DNA of 51,315 nucleotides from Lachnospiraceae bacterium (GCA_017935565.1 JAGBHK010000037.1:1-51315); one strand, 5' to 3'; numbered from the stretch's first letter, positions 34,230-42,345 are shown. The notes: generated by a model from the sequence alone, not told the origin. Translations and numbers: made by a program.

Positions 34230-36248
34230 ATGTCAAAATCATTATATATAGCAGAAAAGCCTAGTGTGGCGGCAGAATTTGCAAAAGCACTAAAACTGAA
34301 TACTAGAAGAGGCGACGGCTACATGGAAGCGGATAATGCTATTGTTACATGGTGTGTAGGACATTTAGTTACTATGAGTTATCCGGAAGTGTATGACGAA
34401 TCCTTGAAAAAATGGAGTCTTAATACACTTCCTTTTTTACCTGAAAAGTTTCTATACGAGATTATTCCTGATGTAAAAAAGCAGTTTGAGATAGTTAAAG
34501 GACTTCTTAATCGTGAGGATGTAGACTGCATTTATGTCTGTACTGACTCTGGACGAGAAGGAGAATATATTTACAGACTTGTTGAACAGGAAGCTCATGT
34601 TGAGGGAAAACAGAGAAAGAGAGTATGGATTGACTCTCAGACAGAGGAAGAAATACTTCGTGGTATAAAGGAGGCTAAGGATTTGTCTGAATATGACAAT
34701 TTATCCGCAGCTGCATATCTTCGTGCGAAAGAGGATTATCTCATGGGTATTAATTTCTCTAGATTGTTGACACTTAAATACAGCAATACTCTTATGCCTT
34801 ATGTTAATAATAAATGGACAGCCATAGCGGTAGGTCGCGTTATGACCTGTGTACTTGGTATGGTTGTAAGGCGTGAACGAGAAATTAGAGACTTTGTAAA
34901 AACTCCTTTCTTTAGAGTTCTTTCAAAGATGAAACTTGAAGATTTTAGTTTTGAGGCTGAATGGAGAAGTCAGGAAAAATCAAAATACTATATGAGTCCG
35001 TTTTTATATAAGGAAAATGGATTTAAAGAAAAAGAGAAAGCGGAAGAACTCATTAATGAACTTAATCCGCTTATTAATGGTGGAATGAAAATTGAAGCCA
35101 TTGAAAAGAAGAAGGAAACAAAGAATCCGCCATTATTGTTTAACCTTGCTGAATTGCAGAATGAATGCTCTAAGCTTTTTAAGATAAGCCCTGATGAAAC
35201 ACTTAGGATTACACAGGATTTGTATGAAAAGAAAATGGTTACATATCCTAGAACAGATGCAAGAGTATTATCAACTGCTGTTGCCAAGGAAATTCACAAA
35301 AATATTGGTGGACTTAAGAATATTAGCACATTTAAAGGCTTTGCAGAGCATATTTTAGAAGAAGGTTCTTACAAAAATCTTGCAAAGACAAAATATGTAA
35401 ATGATAAGCAGATTACAGACCATTATGCAATTATACCAACAGGTCAGGGCGCGGGTGAACTTGCGAAGTTACCGCAGATTTCAGCCAAGGTATATGGTCT
35501 TATTGTTAGAAGATTTTTAAGTATATTTTATCCACCTGCCACATATCAAAAGGTAAGCATTACCTGTGGTGTGGATTTGGAAAATAGTGTAGAATTGTTT
35601 TATGCTAGTTTCAAGGTTTTGGTTGATGAAGGTTATTTAGCGGTTGTATCTGTTGCTAAAAAGGATAAGAATGCAAAAGAGGATAATGCAGAAGACAATC
35701 AAGAAGAAGATGGCAAGGCAGATATAAACGTCATTGAAAAACTTAAAAAGTTAAAAAAAGGCGATATTATTGATTGTCAGGAATTGTTTATCAAGGAAGG
35801 TGAAACATCGCCACCAAAGAGATACAATTCAGGTTCTATTATTCTTGCAATGGAAAATGCAGGTCAGCTTATTGAGGACGAAGACCTTCGTGCACAGATA
35901 AAGGGTAGCGGTATCGGTACATCTGCAACAAGAGCTGAGATTCTTAAAAAACTTATAAATAACGATTACATTAGATTAAATAAGAAGACGCAGATTATCA
36001 CACCATCTATGCTTGGCGAGATGATATTTGATATTGTAAGTAATTCAATTAAGTCACTTTTAAATCCCGAACTAACAGCTAGTTGGGAGTTGGGGCTTAC
36101 AAGAGTGGCAGAAGGTACGGTTACATCTGATGAGTATATGGCGAAACTTAATGGTTTTGTCGCTAAGAGGGTAGAGAATGTTAAAAATTTAAATAATCAG
36201 TCGCAGATGCGAATGTATTATGATAATATTGCTAAAATATATAAATAA
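34230..36248 (+). CDS. topB: DNA topoisomerase III
   Basis: 672 residues of the type IA family. Toprim motifs are seen in YIAEKPSVA near the N-terminus and CTDSGREGEYIYR (~107-119); the active-site tyrosine is Y339 in MVTYPRTDARVL. The C-terminal end lacks zinc ribbons and contains the GSGIGTSATRAEI motif. It relaxes and decatenates DNA. An acidic Asp/Glu/Asn insert sits at ~475-500. Confidence 0.95.
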   Translation: MSKSLYIAEKPSVAAEFAKALKLNTRRGDGYMEADNAIVTWCVGHLVTMSYPEVYDESLKKWSLNTLPFLPEKFLYEIIPDVKKQFEIVKGLLNREDVDCIYVCTDSGREGEYIYRLVEQEAHVEGKQRKRVWIDSQTEEEILRGIKEAKDLSEYDNLSAAAYLRAKEDYLMGINFSRLLTLKYSNTLMPYVNNKWTAIAVGRVMTCVLGMVVRREREIRDFVKTPFFRVLSKMKLEDFSFEAEWRSQEKSKYYMSPFLYKENGFKEKEKAEELINELNPLINGGMKIEAIEKKKETKNPPLLFNLAELQNECSKLFKISPDETLRITQDLYEKKMVTYPRTDARVLSTAVAKEIHKNIGGLKNISTFKGFAEHILEEGSYKNLAKTKYVNDKQITDHYAIIPTGQGAGELAKLPQISAKVYGLIVRRFLSIFYPPATYQKVSITCGVDLENSVELFYASFKVLVDEGYLAVVSVAKKDKNAKEDNAEDNQEEDGKADINVIEKLKKLKKGDIIDCQELFIKEGETSPPKRYNSGSIILAMENAGQLIEDEDLRAQIKGSGIGTSATRAEILKKLINNDYIRLNKKTQIITPSMLGEMIFDIVSNSIKSLLNPELTASWELGLTRVAEGTVTSDEYMAKLNGFVAKRVENVKNLNNQSQMRMYYDNIAKIYK

Positions 36249-36266
36249 GATTAATGGAGGCATAAT

Positions 36267-38087
36267 ATGTGTGGTATTGTTGGATATGTAGGTAAGAAGG
36301 ATTCGGTTGAAATCCTTCTTAATTCTTTGGCGAAACTTGAATATAGAGGATATGACTCTGCAGGAATAGCTGTTTTTGATGAGGGAAAAATTGTTGTAGA
36401 AAAAACAAAGGGTCGCTTGGCAGACCTTGGAGAAAAACTTGAAAAGACATATAGACCTAAAGGAACATGCGGAATTGGTCATACAAGATGGGCTACTCAC
36501 GGCGAGCCATCGGACATCAATTCACATCCTCATGGTAATGAAAAAATTACAGTTGTACACAATGGAATTATTGAAAATTATAATAAAATCAAGACTTTTC
36601 TTGTTGAAAAGGGATATGTATTTGAGTCTGAAACAGACACAGAAACTGTTGCAAAATTGCTTGATTATTATTATAATGGCAATCCTTTTGAAACAATTGT
36701 AAAGGTTCTAAAGGAAATAGAAGGCTCTTATGGGCTTGGTATTATGTTTGCAGATTTTCCAGAAAAGATATTTGCTGTACGAAAGGATAGTCCGCTTATT
36801 GTAGGTGTGGGCGAAGGCGAAAATTTTATTGCTTCAGATGTACCTGCGATTCTTAAATATACAAGAAACTATTATCTCATAGAACAGAATGAAATAGTGA
36901 CATTGTCTAAGGATGAGGTTGTTATTCAGGATATTCACGGAGATATCATCAAAAAAGAACTTAAAGTTGCTGATTGGGATGAAGAATCAGCTGAAAAGGG
37001 CGGTTTCGAGCATTTTATGCTTAAGGAAATTCATGAGCAACCAACTGCGCTTAAAACTACAATTATGCCTCGCGTATTAAACGGAATGCCATTTTTAGAG
37101 GAATGTGGCATAACCACAGATATGCTTAAACTTTACAATAAGATATTTATTGTTGCATGCGGTACGGCAATGCATGCTGGAATGGTTGGAAAGTATTTAA
37201 TTGAAAGGATTGCAAGAGTTGATGTAACCGTTGATATTGCTTCAGAGTTTAGATATAGAAATCCAATCATTAGTTCAAAAGATTTGGTTATCCTTATTTC
37301 ACAATCTGGTGAGACAGCAGATACCAAGGCAGTTCTTCGCCTTGCAAAGGAGCATAGAGCAACAACGCTTTCGATTGTAAATGTTAAAGGTTCGTCCATT
37401 GCAAGAGAATCAGATTTTGTAATATACACTCACGCAGGCCCTGAAATATCAGTTGCTTCAACAAAAGCGTACACAGTGCAGTTGTCGATTATGTATTTGC
37501 TCACATTCCAGTTGGCGTATGCAAGGGGTAAAATCACAGAAGAAGAGTGTAGGGAGTATACAAGGAAATTGGTTGAATTGCCTGATATTATTACGGACGT
37601 ACTCGAAATCAAAGACAAATGTCAGTACGCTGCTTCAAAACTTGTAAATGCAGACAGTTTGCTTTATATAGGTCGTGGCCTGGATTACGCTTTAAGTATG
37701 GAAGGCTCATTGAAATTAAAAGAAATTTCATACATTCATTCAGAGTCCTATGCGGCAGGCGAGCTAAAACATGGTACAATATCCCTTGTAACAGAGCATA
37801 TGCCCGTAATTGCAGTTGCAACTCAGGATGATTTATTTGAAAAAACAATCAGTAATGTAAAGGAAGTAAAAGCCAGAGGAGCATATGTCTTGATGATTTG
37901 CAAGGAAAATGCAGATTATGACAATGATGCAGTAGACTTTGTAATCAAGATTCCTGCGGCAGATAATATATTTATGCCGATAATTACAGCCGTACCATTG
38001 CAGTTTATTGCTTATTATACTTCAGTCCTTAAGGGATGTGATGTGGATAAGCCAAGAAATCTAGCAAAATCTGTGACAGTAGAGTAG
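36267..38087 (+). CDS. glmS: Glutamine-fructose-6-phosphate aminotransferase
   Basis: 606 residues, standard length. The glutaminase domain starts MCGIVGYVG with catalytic Cys2; two SIS isomerase domains follow (ISQSGETADT, CGTAMHAG), and the C-terminus ends KPRNLAKSVTVE as in all GlmS. It makes glucosamine-6-phosphate for peptidoglycan. The 18-bp gap after topB leaves no room for a glmS ribozyme. Confidence 0.97.
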   Translation: MCGIVGYVGKKDSVEILLNSLAKLEYRGYDSAGIAVFDEGKIVVEKTKGRLADLGEKLEKTYRPKGTCGIGHTRWATHGEPSDINSHPHGNEKITVVHNGIIENYNKIKTFLVEKGYVFESETDTETVAKLLDYYYNGNPFETIVKVLKEIEGSYGLGIMFADFPEKIFAVRKDSPLIVGVGEGENFIASDVPAILKYTRNYYLIEQNEIVTLSKDEVVIQDIHGDIIKKELKVADWDEESAEKGGFEHFMLKEIHEQPTALKTTIMPRVLNGMPFLEECGITTDMLKLYNKIFIVACGTAMHAGMVGKYLIERIARVDVTVDIASEFRYRNPIISSKDLVILISQSGETADTKAVLRLAKEHRATTLSIVNVKGSSIARESDFVIYTHAGPEISVASTKAYTVQLSIMYLLTFQLAYARGKITEEECREYTRKLVELPDIITDVLEIKDKCQYAASKLVNADSLLYIGRGLDYALSMEGSLKLKEISYIHSESYAAGELKHGTISLVTEHMPVIAVATQDDLFEKTISNVKEVKARGAYVLMICKENADYDNDAVDFVIKIPAADNIFMPIITAVPLQFIAYYTSVLKGCDVDKPRNLAKSVTVE

Positions 38088-38094
38088 AGGTTGC

Positions 38095-38151
38095 GACATA
38101 TTTTGTAGGAATTGACATGTTTTGTAGGATTTGACATATTTTGTAGGCTTT
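38095..38151. repeat. Tandem repeat, three units of 19 bp
   Basis: GACATATTTTGTAGGAATT-like units at 38095-38113, 38114-38132 and 38133-38151, immediately after glmS. Confidence 0.9.
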
Positions 38152-38152
38152 G

Positions 38153-38406
38153 GTGCACTATGAGTGGAAAATAGCTGTGGTGCACCGAAAATGATAGGAT
38201 TTGGTGCACTGTGAGTGAAAAATAGTTGTGGTGCACCGGAAATAGTAGGATTTGGTGCACTGTGAGTAAAAATTAACTGTGGTGCACCAGAAATAGATAA
38301 AAACAGTGCACCAGAAATAAAAAGTAACTGTGGTGCACCGAAAATATATAAAATAAGTGCACTATGAGTAAAAAGTAACTGTAGTGCACCAATAAACAAT
38401 AAAATA
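38153..38406. repeat. Tandem repeat, five units of 51 bp with paired GTGCAC palindromes
   Basis: GTGCAC occurs ten times, at 38153, 38180, 38204, 38231, 38255, 38282, 38306, 38333, 38357 and 38384. The spacings alternate exactly 27 and 24, giving a 51-bp period. Within each 27-bp half the two sites can pair to form a hairpin (in the last unit GTGCACTA/TAGTGCAC). Since 51 is a multiple of three, the minus strand stays open through the array, giving an ORF that is probably not a gene. Confidence 0.92.
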
Positions 38407-38817
38407 CTATATATTATAGTCATCCCAATAAGGCCAAGGCGCATTTTTATCAATAGCTTCCTTGATTCCATTATAGAATCTTACTTTATGCTCAATATGA
38501 GCAAGTTCATCTTGCATTTTTTTGATTTGTTCCTTGATATTTTTCTCGTGTTCTGTCACAAGGTCAATTATTTCATCAATATTATTTTCAAGATTCGCCT
38601 CGTATTTGAAAAAATCTTGCATTTTTGATATTGGAAGCCCAGTGTTTTTAAAGCAAGAGATGGCATTTAATCTTGCAATATGCTCATCAGTATATATTCT
38701 TTGATTAGTATCAGTTCTGCCCACATTTGTAAGCAATCCAATATCTTCATAATAGCGCAATGTAGATGACTGAACATCAAAAAGTTTTGATAATTCTTTA
38801 ATTGTATAAGTTGACAT
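38407..38817 (-). CDS. MerR-family transcriptional regulator
   Basis: 136 residues: winged helix at 1-70 (YTIKELSKLFDVQSSTLRYYEDIGLL, QRIYTDEHIARLNAI), a coiled-coil dimerisation helix (~75-115) and a short tail PWPYWDDY. No metal-binding Cys set, so it is likely an organic- or redox-sensing MerR. It is divergent from an aldo/keto reductase gene whose promoter has a 19-bp spacer with an operator, the hallmark of MerR activation. SD AGGAGAG. Confidence 0.92.
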   Translation of the reverse strand: MSTYTIKELSKLFDVQSSTLRYYEDIGLLTNVGRTDTNQRIYTDEHIARLNAISCFKNTGLPISKMQDFFKYEANLENNIDEIIDLVTEHEKNIKEQIKKMQDELAHIEHKVRFYNGIKEAIDKNAPWPYWDDYNI

Positions 38818-38849
38818 AAAAATCTCTCCTAAAAATATAAAAAAATCTC

Positions 38850-38880
38850 TTGCCTTAAAGTATACTTGAAGTATTATAAT
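38850..38880 (+). promoter_or_regulatory. MerR-type promoter and operator for the aldo/keto reductase
   Basis: TTGCCT (38850-38855), a 19-bp spacer and TATAAT (38875-38880). The 18-bp near-palindrome CTTAAAGTATACTTGAAG (38854-38871) fills the spacer. MerR proteins twist such over-long spacers to activate. Confidence 0.85.
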
Positions 38881-38928
38881 CTGTAAATAGGAACAATTAA
38901 CAATATTTTTGAAAGGAAAAGGTACGGC

Positions 38929-39906
38929 ATGAAATATCGTAGTGTTGGTAAATCAGGTTTAAAGGTTAGTGAAATATCTGTTGGAAGTTGGATGACAGAT
39001 TTAGCAGGAAGTGAAAAAGCAGCAATTGCTGAAAAGACAATTAGAGAAGCTTATGACAAGGGTGTGAATTTCTTTGATTGCGCTGATGCATACAGCGGTG
39101 GCGAGGCGGAGAAGTTTCTTGGTCGTATTCTCAAAGATTATGCAAGAAGCACTTATGTGGTTTCAAGTAAAGTTTTCTTCCCTACAGGCAGAGGTGTAAA
39201 TGAGTGGGGATTGTCTAGAAAACATATATTTGAAAATATTGACAGAACATTAAAGAATATGCAGATGGATTACATTGATATGTATTATTGTCATAGATTT
39301 GACCCTACAACACCAATGGAAGAGACTCTTAGAGCATTAAGCGATCTTGTAACACAGGGTAAAATATTGTATTACGGTGTGAGCGAAGAATGGAATGGTG
39401 CAAGACTTACAGAGGCACAGAGTATAATTCAGAAGTACAATCTTCATCCAATGACAGTGGTTCAGCCACAGTATCATATGATGGATAGATACATTGAACA
39501 TGAAATAATGGATGTGTGCGAGAAATACGGAATGGGTATCACACCATTTTCGCCACTTGCGCAGGGACTTCTTACTGGAAAATACAAGAAGGGTCAGCCA
39601 TATCCTGAAGGTTCAAGAGCAACACATCAGGCGGATAAGCAGATTAACAATCTTCTTACAGATGAAAACCTTGATAAAGTTGAAAAACTCGAGAAAATCG
39701 CAAGTGACCTCGGAACAAATATGTCAGTCTTAGCATTGGCATGGATACTCAGAAAAGACATTATCAGCAGTGTTATTACTGGCGCAAGTAATGCAGCACA
39801 GCTTGAGAACAATTTGGCAGCAAGTGGATTTGTAATTCCAGAGGACGCATTGAAGGAAATAGATGAGATTTTGGGCTTTGAGAAGTTCGTGAGAAGAGTG
39901 GGATAA
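38929..39906 (+). CDS. Aldo/keto reductase, Kv-beta/YghZ-like (AKR6/14)
   Basis: 325 residues. Catalytic tetrad D50, Y55 (FDCADAY), K81 (SSKVF) and H122 (YYCHRFD); NADPH-binding GASNAAQLENNL near the C-terminus. The family reduces aldehydes such as methylglyoxal. The MerR gene divergent from it and its MerR-type promoter suggest induction by a reactive electrophile. SD GAAAGG. Confidence 0.93.
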   Translation: MKYRSVGKSGLKVSEISVGSWMTDLAGSEKAAIAEKTIREAYDKGVNFFDCADAYSGGEAEKFLGRILKDYARSTYVVSSKVFFPTGRGVNEWGLSRKHIFENIDRTLKNMQMDYIDMYYCHRFDPTTPMEETLRALSDLVTQGKILYYGVSEEWNGARLTEAQSIIQKYNLHPMTVVQPQYHMMDRYIEHEIMDVCEKYGMGITPFSPLAQGLLTGKYKKGQPYPEGSRATHQADKQINNLLTDENLDKVEKLEKIASDLGTNMSVLALAWILRKDIISSVITGASNAAQLENNLAASGFVIPEDALKEIDEILGFEKFVRRVG

Positions 39907-39909
39907 GGA

Positions 39910-39938
39910 TTGACTTTAACACTATCGGATGATAAAAT
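39910..39938 (+). promoter_or_regulatory. Promoter of the c-di-GMP riboswitch transcript
   Basis: TTGACT (39910-39915), 17-bp spacer, TAAAAT (39933-39938), starting 4 bp after the reductase stop. Confidence 0.8.
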
Positions 39939-39965
39939 TATCAGAAGAAAGCAATGAAAATCTGG

Positions 39966-40070
39966 ATAATGTTAAGGGGCAAAACTTATGGAAACGTAAG
40001 TGACGCAAAGCTAGGAGTCTACGGCAGATAAAAAATGAATGTGCTATGATAGTTCGGTTGCAACGATTAT
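39966..40070 (+). ncRNA. Cyclic di-GMP-I (GEMM-I) riboswitch aptamer
   Basis: Conserved blocks in order: GGGGCAAAAC, a hairpin ACTTATG-GAAA-CGTAAGT with its GNRA tetraloop, GTGACGCAAAGCTA, and CTATGATAGTTCGGTTGC. These match the GEMM-I pattern, including the near-invariant ACGCAAAGC. A closing stem can form between ATAATGTT (39966-39973) and AACGATTAT (40062-40070). That 3' strand overlaps the 5' arm of the following terminator, so aptamer and terminator are mutually exclusive. I infer an ON switch: c-di-GMP binding prevents termination. Confidence 0.9.
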
Positions 40071-40091
40071 TTTCGTTGCAACCATTTTTTA
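40056..40091 (+). terminator. Riboswitch expression-platform terminator
   Basis: Perfect 11-bp stem GGTTGCAACGA (40056-40066) with TCGTTGCAACC (40073-40083), 6-nt loop, then ATTTTTTA. Confidence 0.9.
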
Positions 40092-40099
40092 TGCCCATT

Positions 40100-40134
40100 T
40101 ATAAATATATCTTGCGATGCAGGGTGTGTTTATA
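40100..40134 (+). repeat. Leader hairpin of family member 1
   Basis: 16-nt arms 40100-40115 and 40119-40134. The non-Watson-Crick positions are G-U compatible in RNA, which hints that the RNA fold is kept. It is followed by TTATAAGGGGATA. A related hairpin precedes family member 2 at 41010-41044. Confidence 0.55.
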
Positions 40135-40234
40135 AGGGGATATAGATAGATGTGGAAGGAGGATTTGTTGAAATTTTTAATTAATTAGGGAGTTGCTAGA
40201 AGAATATTAGAAAAATGAAAGTGAGGAAAAAGAA

Positions 40235-40717
40235 ATGGGATTTTCAAATGAGTATTTAACAGAAGAGGAGATTGAGTTATTTAAAGCAACGGAGCATTGG
40301 GCATTTATTAGAAAAGACAAGTCTGGAATAATATGTTTAAAAAATAGATGTACAGTTGATCGCGAAAAAGGGATTTGGTTAATGCGTTATCCGAGAGATT
40401 ATTCATATGACCCTAATTTGAAGGAAGATAACTTTGTTATTTTTTATGGTAATATTAATAATAATAGTTTAGTTGAGTTATGTATGAAAGACTTAGGAGA
40501 AGACAAAGAAGCGGAAAAAAAATATGGTGTTCCAACGGTACAATGCTGGGCGATAAAGGAAATAAGAATAGCTTCTATGCTAAATGTAAAAGAAGATGAA
40601 ATTAAGGAATTATTAGAAGAAATAATGACGGCATTTGGTATATGTGGAAATCCAAAACATAAAGGACCTGGATTTGATGGAAGATTTAAAGCAATAATAA
40701 AGGAGTATAATGAATAA
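40235..40717 (+). CDS. Unknown 160-aa protein, tandem family member 1
   Basis: 160 residues, soluble and charged, no signal peptide, no family I recognise. Shared by the three paralogues: N-terminal (G/A)FSNEYLTE(E/D)E, a TVDR segment near 45, an FxGxI block near 80, and C-terminal EEIMTAFGICGNPKHKGPGFDG. Member 1 is the most divergent. It lies downstream of a c-di-GMP riboswitch terminator and so should be expressed when c-di-GMP is high. Its stop overlaps the next start by one base (TAATG). An immunity or antitoxin-type role is one option, but nothing in the sequence proves it. Confidence 0.8.
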   Translation: MGFSNEYLTEEEIELFKATEHWAFIRKDKSGIICLKNRCTVDREKGIWLMRYPRDYSYDPNLKEDNFVIFYGNINNNSLVELCMKDLGEDKEAEKKYGVPTVQCWAIKEIRIASMLNVKEDEIKELLEEIMTAFGICGNPKHKGPGFDGRFKAIIKEYNE

Positions 40718-40947
40718 TGGAGATTATTAATGTAATTACAGAAGATGGATTAGAAAAAGTAAAATTAAGTGAAATTGATTTGGATGGATTTCATAGATTA
40801 ATATCGAAAATGTCTGTTGAATTAGATTTACCTGAAGATGCGCCGACACTGTTATATAGTGGTTCTTTACAAACGCTGAAATCTACGCCTGTTGTAAAAA
40901 ATGTAGAAGGTGTTCGATTGATAAGAAATACTCAACTAGGTAAATGA
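40717..40947 (+). CDS. Small 76-aa hypothetical protein
   Basis: 76 residues, acidic N-terminal half, no hydrophobic segment, no motif recognised. Coupled to the preceding gene by a TAATG overlap, so it probably works with it. It is not repeated after family members 2 and 3. Confidence 0.65.
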   Translation: MEIINVITEDGLEKVKLSEIDLDGFHRLISKMSVELDLPEDAPTLLYSGSLQTLKSTPVVKNVEGVRLIRNTQLGK

Positions 40948-41009
40948 AAATGGCGAGTATGATATGGTAGAGGGGATTGTTGCAGGATTTCTTATAGAAT
41001 ATGTCTTTT

Positions 41010-41044
41010 TATAAATGTACCTTACATTGTAAGATATATTTATA
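41010..41044 (+). repeat. Leader hairpin of family member 2
   Basis: 17-nt arms 41010-41026 and 41028-41044 around one base, near-perfect. Together with the following TATAAGGGGATAT and GAAAGTGAGGAAAA(T/A)GAAATGG sequences it repeats the leader of member 1, so the duplication unit included the leader. Confidence 0.65.
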
Positions 41045-41079
41045 AGGGGATATTAAAATGTGAAAGTGAGGAAAATGAA

Positions 41080-41559
41080 ATGGGATTTTCAAATGAGTAT
41101 TTAACAGAAGATGAGAAAAAACTAATAGCGGAAACGAGGCATAATAAACTTACATCAATAGATGAAACATCGGTGTTTTGCTTGAAAGAAAAGGTTACAG
41201 TTGACCGAAATAGAAAAATATGGTTTTTGTCAAATACGAAAACACGAGAATGGGATTTTAGAGATAGAGGATATTTGTTTATTATGTTCTGGGGAAAGAT
41301 ACATAAAGACAATGTCATTGAAATCACTTTGAAAGACATGGGGAGAGAATATATAGATGTAACTAAAGTGAAAGATGGCATTGAAGTAATTAGATATTGG
41401 GGGATACATAGTATTAAGATGTCAAACAAATTAGATATAGATAAATGTGCAATAGAAGACGTACTTGGAGAAATAATGACAGCATATGGAATATGTGGTG
41501 ACCCTAAACATAAGGGTCCTAAATATGATGGGAAAATGAAAGTAATAATAAAGATGTAG
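41080..41559 (+). CDS. Unknown 159-aa protein, tandem family member 2
   Basis: 159 residues. Closest to member 3: both have KKLIAETRH near residue 15, TREWD(F/Y) near 72 and WGKIHKDNV near 88; C-terminal GEIMTAYGICGDPKHKGPKYDG. SD GTGAGGAAAA, as in member 1. No own terminator upstream, so riboswitch read-through may reach it. Function unknown. Confidence 0.8.
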   Translation: MGFSNEYLTEDEKKLIAETRHNKLTSIDETSVFCLKEKVTVDRNRKIWFLSNTKTREWDFRDRGYLFIMFWGKIHKDNVIEITLKDMGREYIDVTKVKDGIEVIRYWGIHSIKMSNKLDIDKCAIEDVLGEIMTAYGICGDPKHKGPKYDGKMKVIIKM

Positions 41560-41595
41560 AAATAGAATATTATTGGTAAGAGGAGGCCAAATGTT

Positions 41596-42078
41596 ATGGC
41601 ATTTTCAAATGAGTATTTAACGGAAGAGGAGAAAAAATTAATAGCCGAAACAAGGCATCGTATTCTTACATCTGCTAGCGAAACAATATCATATTCTTTA
41701 AATGATATTGCTACAGTTGATAGAGATAAAAAAATCTGGTTATTGGAAAACAACAAAACAAGAGAGTGGGATTATAAAGAAAGAGGATATTTGTTTGTAA
41801 TATTCTGGGGAAAGATACATAAAGATAATGTTGTTGAAATTACGTTGAATTTGTTAGCTGATGAATTTGTAGATAAATCAAATTCAAAGTATGGCGTAGA
41901 ATTAATCAAATATTGGGGCGTAAAAAAAATACAAATATCTCCAAAATTAAGTGTTAGTGAATCAGAAGTGAAAAGTATTCTTGAAGAAATAATGACTGCA
42001 TATGGATTGTGGGGAAATCCTGAACACAATGGACCTGAATTTGATGGGAAAGTTAAAGCTGTTGTAAGGGTAAAATAG
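41596..42078 (+). CDS. Unknown 160-aa protein, tandem family member 3
   Basis: 160 residues, starts MAFSNEYLTEEEKKLIAETRH. Conserved WGKIHKDNVVEITL and EEIMTAYGLWGNPEHNGPEFDG. It begins 36 bp after member 2 with its own AGGAGG SD but lacks the leader hairpin. Last gene before the 6S RNA promoter. Function unknown. Confidence 0.8.
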   Translation: MAFSNEYLTEEEKKLIAETRHRILTSASETISYSLNDIATVDRDKKIWLLENNKTREWDYKERGYLFVIFWGKIHKDNVVEITLNLLADEFVDKSNSKYGVELIKYWGVKKIQISPKLSVSESEVKSILEEIMTAYGLWGNPEHNGPEFDGKVKAVVRVK

Positions 42079-42104
42079 TGTTGAAGGAAAAATAGAAAAT
42101 TTCC

Positions 42105-42133
42105 TTGAACATTTATGAATAATATTATATAAT
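42105..42133 (+). promoter_or_regulatory. Promoter of the 6S RNA gene
   Basis: TTGAAC (42105-42110), 17-bp spacer, TATAAT (42128-42133). Confidence 0.85.
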
Positions 42134-42144
42134 AAACATATAAT

Positions 42145-42345
42145 AAAGTTAGATAGATAATTTGCCTGGAATGTTCGGCAATTCTGTTAATTTTGAACCT
42201 ACATTTGTTTAAACGGGATTCCTATATTGCCAGTTGGATGTCAGGCCTCCTTTTGAGTGGAAGGCAGAAGACTTGGTTGCGGTTGCCCACCTAGCCACGC
42301 TAGGACTCAAAACACAGAATCGGCATTTCGGGTTATCTATCGAAG
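42145..42345 (+). ncRNA. ssrS: 6S RNA
   Basis: About 200 nt with no ORF, a strong promoter and a terminator. A closing stem GATAGATAA (42152-42160) pairs with TTATCTATC (42333-42341), then CCTGGAATG pairs with CATTTCGGG. A large asymmetric internal region follows, then an apical stem (GGCCTCC...GGAAGGC). The GAATGTTCG after the closing stem is like the UGUUCG of other 6S RNAs. 6S RNA mimics an open promoter and binds the housekeeping RNA polymerase. The family call is from pattern recognition, not a covariance search. Confidence 0.78.

Noticed and set aside
36249-36266. glmS ribozyme/riboswitch
   Set aside because: Only 18 bp separate topB from glmS and no ribozyme core is present.
38061-38471. 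136-codon minus-strand ORF with 17-residue repeats through the GTGCAC array
   Set aside because: It is open only because the repeat length is a multiple of three, starts inside the MerR gene in another frame, and has no SD or promoter.
41040-41756. 238-codon minus-strand ORF
   Set aside because: Antisense to two paralogous genes with better start signals; its internal repetition simply mirrors those paralogues.
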